DNA of 64,000 nt from Acidaminococcus fermentans (GTDB lineage: Bacteria; Bacillota; Negativicutes; Acidaminococcales; Acidaminococcaceae), in contig NZ_VULN01000006.1 of the NCBI RefSeq assembly GCF_009696675.1, positions 1-64,000 of the forward strand, written 5' to 3'. This document shows positions 26,670 to 34,210 of the stretch, in pieces. The notes beneath the pieces are model-generated. The model had not been told where the DNA came from, did no database searches, and was given only the letters and a program-made list of their open reading frames with translations. Every line of letters begins with the position of its first letter. Positions within the stretch are counted from its first letter, which is position 1. A program made the position numbers and the translations under genes.

Positions 26670-27977
26670 TCACCGGAAGATGCCCAGGGCATAGCCGGCC
26701 ACCAGCCACAGGATGTTCATGATCCACAAAGGAGCGAAGGAGAACTTCACATAATCCTGGAGCTCGGTCTGGTCCGCCAGGTCGCAGGCCAGGTAAATCT
26801 GAGGCTGGGCCACCGGGGAAACCATGGCCCCCATGTTCATCAGAAGGGTCATGACCACGATTTCCTTGGGCACGCCGTAGTTGGCGCTGACCCCGGCCAC
26901 AATGGGCACCAGGGCATACTGCCAGATATCGTTGGTGAAGATCAGCATCAGCGGAGCACTGAAGATGGCGATGATCAGGTACACCCAGGGTCCCAGGACG
27001 CTGGGGATGATGCCCACCAGGAACTGGACCATGGCGTCCATCATGCCGCTCTTGGACAGGACCCCTACCACCACGCCGGACAGGAACACGGCGCAGGCGG
27101 TGGAATACATTTCTTTGGAGTACTTCTTCAGCAGCTGGTTCTGGAGGCTCAGATCCGGATAGTTCACGGTAAGGGCGATGACCAGGCCCAGGGCGAAGAT
27201 CACATAGCCGGGAGCAGGCACCACACTCAGGCCCACAATCAGCAGCACGGTGAGCAGCAGGTTGAACCAGAACAGTTTGGGCCGCCGGAGTTCGGACTGG
27301 TCTTTCTTTTCCAGGTCTTCCATGATGACGCTTTCATCCACCTGGCCGGCGCCTTTCTTCATCTGGAACCGGGCCAGCAGCACAGCCAGCCCAAGGCACA
27401 TGGCAATGTAGATCAGCATCAGGGGCAGCATGTGGACGAAAATGTAGTTCTGAGGAGCGGGAATCCCGTCCAGCAGGGTGGCTGCCCGGAGGGTACGGCC
27501 GTTCCAGGGCGTAATGAACAGGGCGCACATGGTGGCGGAGCACAGGAGCAGCAGACATTTGGGATCGATCTTCAGCTTCTTGTACAGAGGCAGCATCATG
27601 GGCACGGTCACCAGATAGGTGGAGGTTACGCTGCCGTCGATTTCCGTAATCAGAGAAACGAACACGGTAATGATCATCACAATGGTGACGCTGAGCTTGG
27701 TCCGCTTCAGCAGGAATTCCACCATGGTGTCGAACAGTCCCACTTCATTCATCAGAGAGAAATAAGGCAGGTAGAAGAAAATGATGAACATCAGGTCCCG
27801 GGTCTTGCCCAGGCCGAATTTCACGTAATCGCAGACTTCCTTTACGTTGGCCCCCAGCAGGAAGGCCCCGATAATGGGGATGATGGTGAAGGCAAACAGA
27901 GTACTGACTTTCTTTTTCAGCAGCAGTGTGGTGATGAGGATCATCATCGCAAAGCCGACAAAGGCCGCAAAGCTCAT
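26670..27977 (-). CDS. CitMHS-family carboxylate permease
   Basis: A 435-residue membrane protein with about 11-12 hydrophobic segments, resembling citrate-metal:H+ symporters (SLITEIDGSVTSTYLVTVPM, FITPWNGRTLRAATLLDG, NDIWQYALVPIVAGV). It is 21 bp downstream of gudD in the same operon. That context suggests it brings in glucarate or another hexarate rather than citrate; this is inference. AAAAGGGGG precedes the ATG. Confidence 0.82.
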   Translation of the reverse strand: MSFAAFVGFAMMILITTLLLKKKVSTLFAFTIIPIIGAFLLGANVKEVCDYVKFGLGKTRDLMFIIFFYLPYFSLMNEVGLFDTMVEFLLKRTKLSVTIVMIITVFVSLITEIDGSVTSTYLVTVPMMLPLYKKLKIDPKCLLLLCSATMCALFITPWNGRTLRAATLLDGIPAPQNYIFVHMLPLMLIYIAMCLGLAVLLARFQMKKGAGQVDESVIMEDLEKKDQSELRRPKLFWFNLLLTVLLIVGLSVVPAPGYVIFALGLVIALTVNYPDLSLQNQLLKKYSKEMYSTACAVFLSGVVVGVLSKSGMMDAMVQFLVGIIPSVLGPWVYLIIAIFSAPLMLIFTNDIWQYALVPIVAGVSANYGVPKEIVVMTLLMNMGAMVSPVAQPQIYLACDLADQTELQDYVKFSFAPLWIMNILWLVAGYALGIFR

Positions 27978-27998
27978 GGATAGGTTCCCCCTTTTCTC

Positions 27999-29339
27999 TT
28001 ACCGCACCAGACAGGGTTTCTTGCAGTCGTATTTCCAGTTGGGGATCAGGTACTGCATGGCCATGGCGTCGTCCCGGTCGTGGGAAGGCATCTGGTTGTA
28101 CAGCTTGTTGGCTTCCATGACCCGGTCCATGTCCAGGGTGACCCCCAGCCCCGGTTTCCTGGATACTTCCAGGAACCCGTCTTTGATCTGGGGAGTATCC
28201 TTCAGCAGGTTCTGCCCATCCTGCCAGATCCAATGGGTATCCAGAGGAGCCGGATTCCCCGGTGCCGCAGCCCCCACTTGAGCGAAGGTGGCCAGGGTGA
28301 TGTCAAAGTGGTTGTTGGAGTGGCTGCCCCAGGTAAGGCCCCATTCCTTCAGCAGAGCTGCCATCCGCAGGCTCCCTTCCATACCCCAGAAGTGAGGATC
28401 CGCCAGGACGATGTCCACGGCCTTCAGGGCGGCTGCATGGTAGAACTGGCGCCAGTTGGTGGCGATCATGTTGGTGGCTACCCGGAGAGAAACGGCGTTC
28501 TTGAATTCCGCCATCACTTCCCGGCTGGAGAAGCCCGCTTCCGGGCCGGTGGGATCTTCGATGTAGCTCAGGACCCCTTCCATGGGTTTGCACAGCCGGA
28601 TGGCCTCATCCAGGCTCCAGGCCCCGTTGGGGTCGATGTTGATCCGGGCATTGGGGAATGCTTTCTTCAGAGCCCGGCAGGTGTCCATTTCATAAGACCC
28701 TTCCATGACCCCGCCTTTCAGCTTGAAGTTCCGGAAGCCGTATTTTTCGTGGAGGATCTGGGCTTCTTCCACCACCTGTTCGTGGGTAAGGATTTCGCCT
28801 CGGCGGTACCGGAACCAGGGATCCTTGCTGTCAGATTCGTCCAGGTAGGGCAGGTCCGTTTTGTTCTTGTCAGATACATAGAACAGATACCCCAGCATTT
28901 CCACCTTGTCCCGCTGCTTGCCTTCCGCCAGCAGTTCGCACATGGGAACACCCAAGTACTGGCCCAGCAGGTCCAGGAGAGCACATTCCAGGGCCCATTC
29001 TGCCCGGACCACGAATTTCAGTTTGGAAATGTCCAGGGTCTGGATCCCTTCCCCGTCATCTCCTTCGGCTTTTTTGCCTCCTCTGTGGATGGTGCCCAGG
29101 ATGGAACGGTATTTGCCGATTTCCTGCCCCACCACCAGGGGAATATAGCTGTCCAGACATTCTTTCGTATATTCGCCCCCGTGGATTTCCCCGATGCCTT
29201 CATGGCCGGCATTGTCGTGGAGAATCACCAGGTTCCGGGTGAAAAGCGGTGCGTGGGCCCCGCTCAGAGTCATTTCCATGCTGTCATACCCGGCTACGGG
29301 GATGACCTTCATATCTGTTACAATCGGTGTAGTTGCCAT
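27999..29339 (-). CDS. gudD: Glucarate dehydratase
   Basis: At 446 residues it has the same length as E. coli GudD. It starts ATTPIVTDMKVIPVAGYDSM, as in GudD, and keeps the enolase-superfamily catalytic set: KLKGG near residue 205, INIDPNGAW near 235, YIEDP near 260, ATNM near 288 and GSHSNNH near 337. The enzyme removes water from D-glucarate (or idarate) to give 5-keto-4-deoxyglucarate. GGAGGAAAAACA precedes ATG 29339. A CitMHS permease follows and a LysR gene is divergent. Confidence 0.93.
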   Translation of the reverse strand: MATTPIVTDMKVIPVAGYDSMEMTLSGAHAPLFTRNLVILHDNAGHEGIGEIHGGEYTKECLDSYIPLVVGQEIGKYRSILGTIHRGGKKAEGDDGEGIQTLDISKLKFVVRAEWALECALLDLLGQYLGVPMCELLAEGKQRDKVEMLGYLFYVSDKNKTDLPYLDESDSKDPWFRYRRGEILTHEQVVEEAQILHEKYGFRNFKLKGGVMEGSYEMDTCRALKKAFPNARINIDPNGAWSLDEAIRLCKPMEGVLSYIEDPTGPEAGFSSREVMAEFKNAVSLRVATNMIATNWRQFYHAAALKAVDIVLADPHFWGMEGSLRMAALLKEWGLTWGSHSNNHFDITLATFAQVGAAAPGNPAPLDTHWIWQDGQNLLKDTPQIKDGFLEVSRKPGLGVTLDMDRVMEANKLYNQMPSHDRDDAMAMQYLIPNWKYDCKKPCLVR

Positions 29340-29486
29340 TGTTTTTCCTCCTTGCAATCCTTATCGCGCGCTTTTGAATGTTTCAAATTGTCTGTAATCA
29401 ATATAGCCAATTTGCTTTTCCCTGGCCAATATGTAATAATGATTCCTGCAATCAGTTTTGCTAATATTATCTGATTATTTGAATAG

Positions 29487-29518
29487 TTTTTCTAAGAGGC
29501 ACTCTTACTTTTTCTAAG
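29487..29518. promoter_or_regulatory. Two TTTTTCTAAG repeats, 22 bp apart
   Basis: The 10-mer TTTTTCTAAG occurs at 29487-29496 and 29509-29518. The spacing of 22 bp is about two turns of the helix, so both would face the same side. They lie between gudD and the divergent LysR gene. A single copy precedes the other LysR gene at 25559. Confidence 0.45.
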
Positions 29519-29538
29519 TCTGCAAGGAGGCTTGTTTT

Positions 29539-30459
29539 ATGGATACCCGTCATCTCCAGTACATCCTGACCATCGCCCAGAAGCAGAACATGACCAAGGC
29601 GGCGGAAGAGCTGTACATTTCCCAATCCTCCCTGAGCCAGTACCTGGCCAAACTGGAACAGGAAATCGGTGTGCCGCTTTTTGAAAGGACTCGGAACCGG
29701 ATGCTCCTGACTCCCGCAGGAGAATTGTATGTGGAAGCGGCCCAGCGGGTCCTTTCCATTGAAAAGCATCTGTACGAAAACATCCGCTCCATGAACAACA
29801 AAAGCCACATCACCCTGGGTCTCACTTCCCAGCTGTGCCTGAAAATGCTCACGGCGGTGGTCCCCAGTTTCAAGGCGGAATTCCCGGAAGCCACTGTGGA
29901 AATCACCGAAGGGAACGTGATCGATCTGAGCCGTATGCTCCAGGAAGAAGCCATTGACTGTGCGGTGATGGCCATCCATGACACTTCTCCCTTTTCCCCG
30001 GACCAGGTGGATATCCTGGGGGTGGAGGAAATCCTGCTGGCAGTACCCAAAAACCATCCCTACTGCAAAAAAAATCCAGGGGATACGTTCCCCTGGAAAG
30101 ATCTGGAGGAAGAACTGGGCGAAGACAATTTCCTGATCTGCAAAAAAGGCTCCACCCTGAGGGAAGTGACGGACCTGATTTTCGAAGCCATCCGCCTGGA
30201 CCCCAGCACCATGTGCGAAACCAACAGCATCGTCACTACCCGGGCCATGGTGGCCATGGGCATCGGCATCACCTTTATCGGAAAATCCTGCATGGAATAT
30301 GAAAACAAGATCCATTATTACCGGCTGGATCCCCCGGTGACAAGAAAATTCGCCCTGGTCCGCCGGAAGAACTGGGTAATGCACACCCCGGAAAAAAAGC
30401 TGTGTGAAGAGATCCGGAAATATTTCAAAAGGAAAAGTGTGAAGGCGCTGATGAAGTGA
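29539..30459 (+). CDS. LysR-family regulator, probably of gudD
   Basis: A 306-residue LysR protein with an N-terminal HTH (MDTRHLQYILTIAQKQNMTK, AAEELYISQSSLSQYLAKLE). It is divergent from gudD and likely controls glucarate use. AAGGAGG precedes the ATG. It ends just before a terminator-like hairpin. Confidence 0.9.
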   Translation: MDTRHLQYILTIAQKQNMTKAAEELYISQSSLSQYLAKLEQEIGVPLFERTRNRMLLTPAGELYVEAAQRVLSIEKHLYENIRSMNNKSHITLGLTSQLCLKMLTAVVPSFKAEFPEATVEITEGNVIDLSRMLQEEAIDCAVMAIHDTSPFSPDQVDILGVEEILLAVPKNHPYCKKNPGDTFPWKDLEEELGEDNFLICKKGSTLREVTDLIFEAIRLDPSTMCETNSIVTTRAMVAMGIGITFIGKSCMEYENKIHYYRLDPPVTRKFALVRRKNWVMHTPEKKLCEEIRKYFKRKSVKALMK

Positions 30460-30491
30460 AAAGGGGCTGTTGCATGGGCAGCAGCCCCTTT
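30460..30491 (+). terminator. Hairpin after the LysR gene
   Basis: Stem GGGGCTG-TTGC / GCAG-CAGCCCC starts at the stop codon of the LysR gene. The same hairpin type recurs at 59007 and 60352. Bases 30508-30727 hold no gene; 30650-30710 is GC-rich repeat-like sequence. Confidence 0.65.
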
Positions 30492-30727
30492 CTGTCAACG
30501 GTCAGCGGCAGGGGATTCTATGGGATTACACGAAAACAACAAATGTTTTAGGCTAATTTTGCACGAAAACGATAAATCTTTTTATGATTTTCTCCGTATT
30601 TTTAAGCGACTTTGAATAAATAGATTGCTGCAGGGGCTGTACAACAGGCCGTCTGCGGGCGGCCGGGCCTGCCGCCCCTACGGACCCGGTACAATCGTAT
30701 TGTCCATTGCAGTAGTGCCCTGCCGGG

Positions 30728-30886
30728 AGGCCGGGACGGGCTTGCCTGCAGCAAGCCCCTACGCCGTTGGGGTCAAGGGTCCGGGCGAAATCACAATAAC
30801 GGCATTGCCGAAGCCCCCGTTTCTCCGACCATTGGTAACCATAGTCCGACAGCAACGAGGTAGGGGCGTGCCGCAGGCCGTTGACC
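30728..30886. repeat. Dispersed intergenic repeat A, copy 1
   Basis: About 150 bp nearly identical to 33911-34062, with shared stretches such as AAGCCCCTACGCCGTTGGGG and GTCCGGGCGAAATCACAATA, and a GGGGCGTGCCGCAGGC end. No start site or gene is evident in it. Confidence 0.8.
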
Positions 30887-30900
30887 GTTAACAGCTGACC
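30880..30900. repeat. Short 7-bp tandem repeat
   Basis: Three 7-mers (GTTGACC, GTTAACA, GCTGACC) end 4 bp before the phosphatase stop codon. Confidence 0.5.
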
Positions 30901-30904
30901 GCCT

Positions 30905-31765
30905 TCATTTCCCCATATGTTCCAGGATCACCTGGCTCTGCTGCTTTTCGGCGGCTTTTTTCCAGGTTTCCCGGTTCTTCTTGGTGGGTGCCGGTTCGGA
31001 TTCCCCGAAAATGGCCCGTACCCAATGGCCGTCGGTGGGGTTGGGCATGAGGATGAATTTTTTCCCGAACAGGTCCTTGTCCTTTTCCATCAGGGCATTC
31101 CGCTGATCCACGTCCTTTACATAGTACACCCGCTGGAAATCATTCAGGCTGTCCCCCAGATACACGGCAATATTGTGGGTCTGGGCGATTTTTTTCTGTT
31201 CCTTTTCCTTGTTGGAGGTATCGATGAGCACGGTAAGATGGTCCTTGTCTGCATAGGGGAAGGACAGGTCCTGGAGGTTCTTCAGGGCATAGCCGTAGGT
31301 GCCTTCTCCCTGATCCCGGCTGGTGACGTAGAACACTTCCACTCCTTTGGATTTACAGTAGTTGAGAAAGTCCAGGGCTCCGGGAGCCGCCGTCAGTTTG
31401 TCCTGTTTGATATGCTCATCCCACAGGGGATCGTCAAAGGCGTCGTGTTTGGTGGCAATCAGGGAGCCCCAGTAATCGGGATGGAGGATCAGGGTATCGT
31501 CCACATCGGTGACCACACACAGGGGTTTGTCCCCGGGCTTCCGGGCAGCCAGGGCCTGGTCCACCCGTTCCTGAGCAATGTTGAAAGCCTGGTGGTACAG
31601 GGCCCGGTATTCGGCAGCAGTCTGTTTCCAGGCCACAGCCACAGTTAAAATATTCCCTTTTTTCTCCCCGTTCCCGTATTTGTAAACAGGTTCCGCAGCC
31701 AGGCTCCGGGCCATGCAGGTCCCCAGCAGTCCGGCAGTCAGGATGGCAGTCATCAGTTTTTTCAT
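30905..31765 (-). CDS. Secreted HAD-superfamily acid phosphatase / 5'-nucleotidase (class B/C-like, e(P4)-like)
   Basis: A 286-residue protein with an N-terminal signal sequence and the HAD motif VVTDVDDTLI (Asp87, Asp89), then FYVTSRDQGEGTYGYALKNL and YLGDSLNDF. e(P4)-like members remove phosphate from nucleotides outside the cytoplasm. The signal contains LLGTC, which is not a clean lipobox, so a soluble periplasmic form cleaved after AAA is as likely as a lipoprotein. GGAGGGAAC precedes the ATG. It appears monocistronic. Confidence 0.85.
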   Translation of the reverse strand: MKKLMTAILTAGLLGTCMARSLAAEPVYKYGNGEKKGNILTVAVAWKQTAAEYRALYHQAFNIAQERVDQALAARKPGDKPLCVVTDVDDTLILHPDYWGSLIATKHDAFDDPLWDEHIKQDKLTAAPGALDFLNYCKSKGVEVFYVTSRDQGEGTYGYALKNLQDLSFPYADKDHLTVLIDTSNKEKEQKKIAQTHNIAVYLGDSLNDFQRVYYVKDVDQRNALMEKDKDLFGKKFILMPNPTDGHWVRAIFGESEPAPTKKNRETWKKAAEKQQSQVILEHMGK

Positions 31766-31883
31766 GGCAGTTCCCTCCGTGTATATTTATGCTTTGATTT
31801 GCATATTATATAGCTTTTAATAAAATTCTGCCATGGGTATTTAAAACAATATTGGTTGTACGAAGGTTGTATTTTGGGTTGAT

Positions 31884-31938
31884 ATACCCCGTAGGGGATG
31901 ACCCAGGGTTGCAACCCAATCCCGCCCGGTCGTCCCGG
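31884..31938. repeat. Dispersed intergenic repeat B, copy 1
   Basis: About 55 bp (ACCCCGTAGGGGATGACCCA start, then CAATCCCGCCCGGTC) closely matching 33839-33893. The rest of 31766-32052 shows no gene. Confidence 0.7.
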
Positions 31939-32052
31939 ACCTGCTGTACCGATTGTTGGGGCATTGGCGGGCGGCTCTGGCGGCATTTTGCTTTGCAAAA
32001 GTCCTGAACCGGCCCCTACGGAGTCGATTTTATCATTTCATATGATTATAAG

Positions 32053-32107
32053 CTTTATGGAACTCTTGATTTTATATTTTTTGTTAGTCTATACTTTACG
32101 GTTTTTT
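32053..32107. repeat. Direct repeat on the left of the ATPase gene
   Basis: CTTTATG ... TTAGTCTATACTTTACGGTT aligns over about 55 bp with 33528-33580 on the other side of the ATPase gene, with some substitutions. Confidence 0.7.
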
Positions 32108-32159
32108 ATATATATGATAAAGTGTTAAATATAGAATTTTATTGAAAGGGTGTGAATCC

Positions 32160-33356
32160 ATGATTCTTCGCACACACTACTTGGAACAGGCCATTCCTTT
32201 TGTGGACCAGGACCTGATCAAAATTTTCACCGGGATCCGCCGCTCCGGGAAAACCGTTTTGATGAAACAGATGAGAGACTGGCTGCTGGACCATGGACGC
32301 CATCCGGAACAAGTCCTGCTGTTCAACATGGAATCTCTGCAAACCCGCCGCAAGGCGCAGGAAGGCCGTTTGTACGATGATATCCTGTCCTATGCCAAGG
32401 CCCATCCCCAAAAGCTCTATCTTTTCTTTGATGAAATCCAGGATATTCCAGACTGGCAGATTTTCATCAACTCCCTGCGTGTGGATATTGACTGCGATCT
32501 GTATATAACCGGTTCCAATGCCACCCTTCTTTCCAATGAACTGGCCACCTGCCTATCCGGCCGTTATATCCAAATTCCGGTCTATCCTTTTTCCCTGAAA
32601 GAAGCCCGGGAGTTCCAGAAGCAGCAGGGAACCTTCCAATCCGATGAAAAACTTTTCCAGGACTATCTCCGGTTTGGGGGCTTCCCACAACGTTTCTATC
32701 TGCCGGACGCCGCCTCCGCAGAAACGTATCTGCGGGATCTGTTCGAAGCGGTGGTCCTCCGGGACGTGCTTTCCCGCCACAAGACCCGGGACACCGTTTC
32801 TCTCCAAAGGGTCCTGGCCTTTGTCCTGGACAACATCGGCAATCCCTGTTCTGCCCGCAAAATCAGCGGGGCCCTTACATCTGCCGGCCTGAAGACATCG
32901 GTTCCCACGGTCCTGAACCAACTCCAGTGGTTCCAGGATGCCTTTATCATTGAACAGGCTTCCCGCTACGATATTATAGGCAAAGAACTGCTGACCACAA
33001 CGGAAAAATACTACGCCGCTGATCTGGGCCTGCGCAATGCCATCAAATCCAGCGAAAAACTGGATATCAGCAAGCTGTATGAAAACCTGATCTATCTGGA
33101 AATGCGCACCCGGGGCTATCAGGTCCGGGTAGGGAAACTCAAGGACCAGGAAATCGATTTTATCTGCCAGAAGGGACGGGAAAAGTTGTATATCCAGGTG
33201 GCCTATCTGCTGACTCCCAAAGACATGGACCGGGAATTCGGCAATCTGAAAGCCATCCAGGACAATTATCCCAAATACGTCATCAGCAGCGATCTGGCAG
33301 ACATGAGCCAGGATGGTATCATCCACAAGAATATCCTGGAATTTTTGTTGGAATAA
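32160..33356 (+). CDS. DUF4143-type AAA ATPase
   Basis: A 398-residue protein with an AAA_14 domain (Walker A GIRRSGKTVLMK near residue 22, Walker B LYLFFDEIQDIPDW near residue 85) and a C-terminal DUF4143 domain with a nuclease-like LKDQEIDFICQKG stretch. These ATPases are widespread and of unclear role, often in gene islands. ATG at 32160 follows GAAAGGGTGTG; an upstream TTG is poorer. The gene sits alone between direct repeats of about 55 bp, suggesting it came in as a unit. Confidence 0.85.
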   Translation: MILRTHYLEQAIPFVDQDLIKIFTGIRRSGKTVLMKQMRDWLLDHGRHPEQVLLFNMESLQTRRKAQEGRLYDDILSYAKAHPQKLYLFFDEIQDIPDWQIFINSLRVDIDCDLYITGSNATLLSNELATCLSGRYIQIPVYPFSLKEAREFQKQQGTFQSDEKLFQDYLRFGGFPQRFYLPDAASAETYLRDLFEAVVLRDVLSRHKTRDTVSLQRVLAFVLDNIGNPCSARKISGALTSAGLKTSVPTVLNQLQWFQDAFIIEQASRYDIIGKELLTTTEKYYAADLGLRNAIKSSEKLDISKLYENLIYLEMRTRGYQVRVGKLKDQEIDFICQKGREKLYIQVAYLLTPKDMDREFGNLKAIQDNYPKYVISSDLADMSQDGIIHKNILEFLLE

Positions 33357-33400
33357 GGGGCTGCCGCCTCCTATGACTGCCCCAATTGCCGTCTCCCTCC

Positions 33401-33520
33401 TCACTGCCATCCCACAAAAGTCCCAAATAGGATGGATACGCACAGGACTATAGCCACCAGGCTGTAACAGGGCAGGATGAACCGGTACCACCGCTGCAGG
33501 GAAATGGCCGAAAAGTGTTC
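33401..33520 (-). pseudogene. Remnant of a membrane permease C-terminus
   Basis: The minus-strand frame ending at a TGA at 33401 encodes 39 residues with no start: SLQRWYRFILPCYSLVAIVL followed by a further hydrophobic stretch and FVGWQ. It looks like the last transmembrane segment of an ion-coupled permease. Upstream the frame is closed by a stop. The family cannot be fixed. Confidence 0.45.
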
Positions 33521-33527
33521 TTCTATA

Positions 33528-33580
33528 CTTTATGAAAATCTTATTTCTAGGTTTTTATTAGTCTACACTTTACGGTTTTT
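33528..33580. repeat. Direct repeat on the right of the ATPase gene
   Basis: The right-hand partner of 32053-32107, sharing TTAGTCTACACTTTACGGTT and the CTTTATG start. Confidence 0.7.
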
Positions 33581-33619
33581 GGTTTACTCTCTTCGAGGAA
33601 ACAGATTTGATGGGGCTAA

Positions 33620-33675
33620 AATAAATTTCGTACTAAAAATATTTGATTTTTGATATTTTTAGTACGAAATTTATT
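33620..33675. repeat. Perfect 23-bp AT-rich inverted repeat
   Basis: The arms 33620-33642 and 33653-33675 are perfectly complementary, with core TTTCGTACTAAAAATAT and a 10-nt loop. Without a T-run and being AT-rich it does not look like a standard terminator. The 12-mer AATTTCGTACTA recurs near 67-79 of the window. Confidence 0.75.
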
Positions 33676-33718
33676 GATTAGCTTGTCTATTTCCCTTGAA
33701 AAATATTTTTCATAAACA

Positions 33719-33748
33719 GAATCCCCGGTGTGGCCACACCGGGGATTC
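33719..33748. repeat. Perfect 30-bp palindrome
   Basis: GAATCCCCGGTGTGG is followed directly by its reverse complement. No coding sequence is near; it could act as a terminator or a recombination site. Confidence 0.7.
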
Positions 33749-33838
33749 CTGTGCTTCAAGAGCACTGTCAACATTTTGCCTGCTGCCAGTATATCATCTG
33801 ACCTGGAGAATTACAAGACAAGGGAAATCAGCCGCCTG

Positions 33839-34062
33839 TACCCCGTAAGGGATGACCCAGGGCTGCATCGCAATCCCGCCCGGTCATCCCGCATACAGGA
33901 CAACCGATGGAATGGAGGCCGGGATGGGCTCGCCACGGCAAGCCCCTACGCCGTTGGGGTCAAAGGTCCGGGCGAAATCACAATAACAGCATTGTCGAAG
34001 ACCCCGTTTCTCCGACCGTTGAAACCATGGTCCGACAGCAACGAGGCAGGGGCGTGCCGCAG
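33839..34062. repeat. Dispersed repeats B and A, copy 2, joined
   Basis: Repeat B (33839-33893, like 31884) is followed directly by repeat A (33911-34062, like 30728). No gene is visible. Confidence 0.8.
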
Positions 34063-34090
34063 GCCCGCCCTTCCCGGCCGGCTGCAAAAA

Positions 34091-34145
34091 AACGCAGCCC
34101 GAAAGCTGCGTTCTCAATAAAAGGAACCCGCTGCCCGGGTTCCTT
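34091..34145. terminator. Two adjacent hairpins downstream of serA
   Basis: AACGCAGC/GCTGCGTT (34091-34112) and AAGGAACCCG/CGGGTTCCTT (34121-34145) are perfect stems. They lie beyond the probable serA terminator. Confidence 0.5.
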
Positions 34146-34152
34146 CCTTCCG

Positions 34153-34180
34153 CTAGTGACTAGTGACCAGAGACCAGTGA
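34153..34180. repeat. Degenerate 7-bp tandem repeat
   Basis: Four 7-mers: CTAGTGA, CTAGTGA, CCAGAGA, CCAGTGA. Confidence 0.75.
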
Positions 34181-34181
34181 C

Positions 34182-34208
34182 AGAACGGCTGCCTGCGGCA
34201 GCCGTTCT
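34182..34208 (-). terminator. Hairpin after serA
   Basis: A perfect 12-bp stem (AGAACGGCTGCC) with a 3-nt loop just past the serA stop. Confidence 0.65.
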
Positions 34209-34210
34209 CT

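Noticed and set aside
30625-30891. Conserved small protein shared by 30.7 and 33.9 kb
   Set aside because: The shared peptide results from dispersed repeat A; there is no ribosome binding site, and the flanks of the frames differ.
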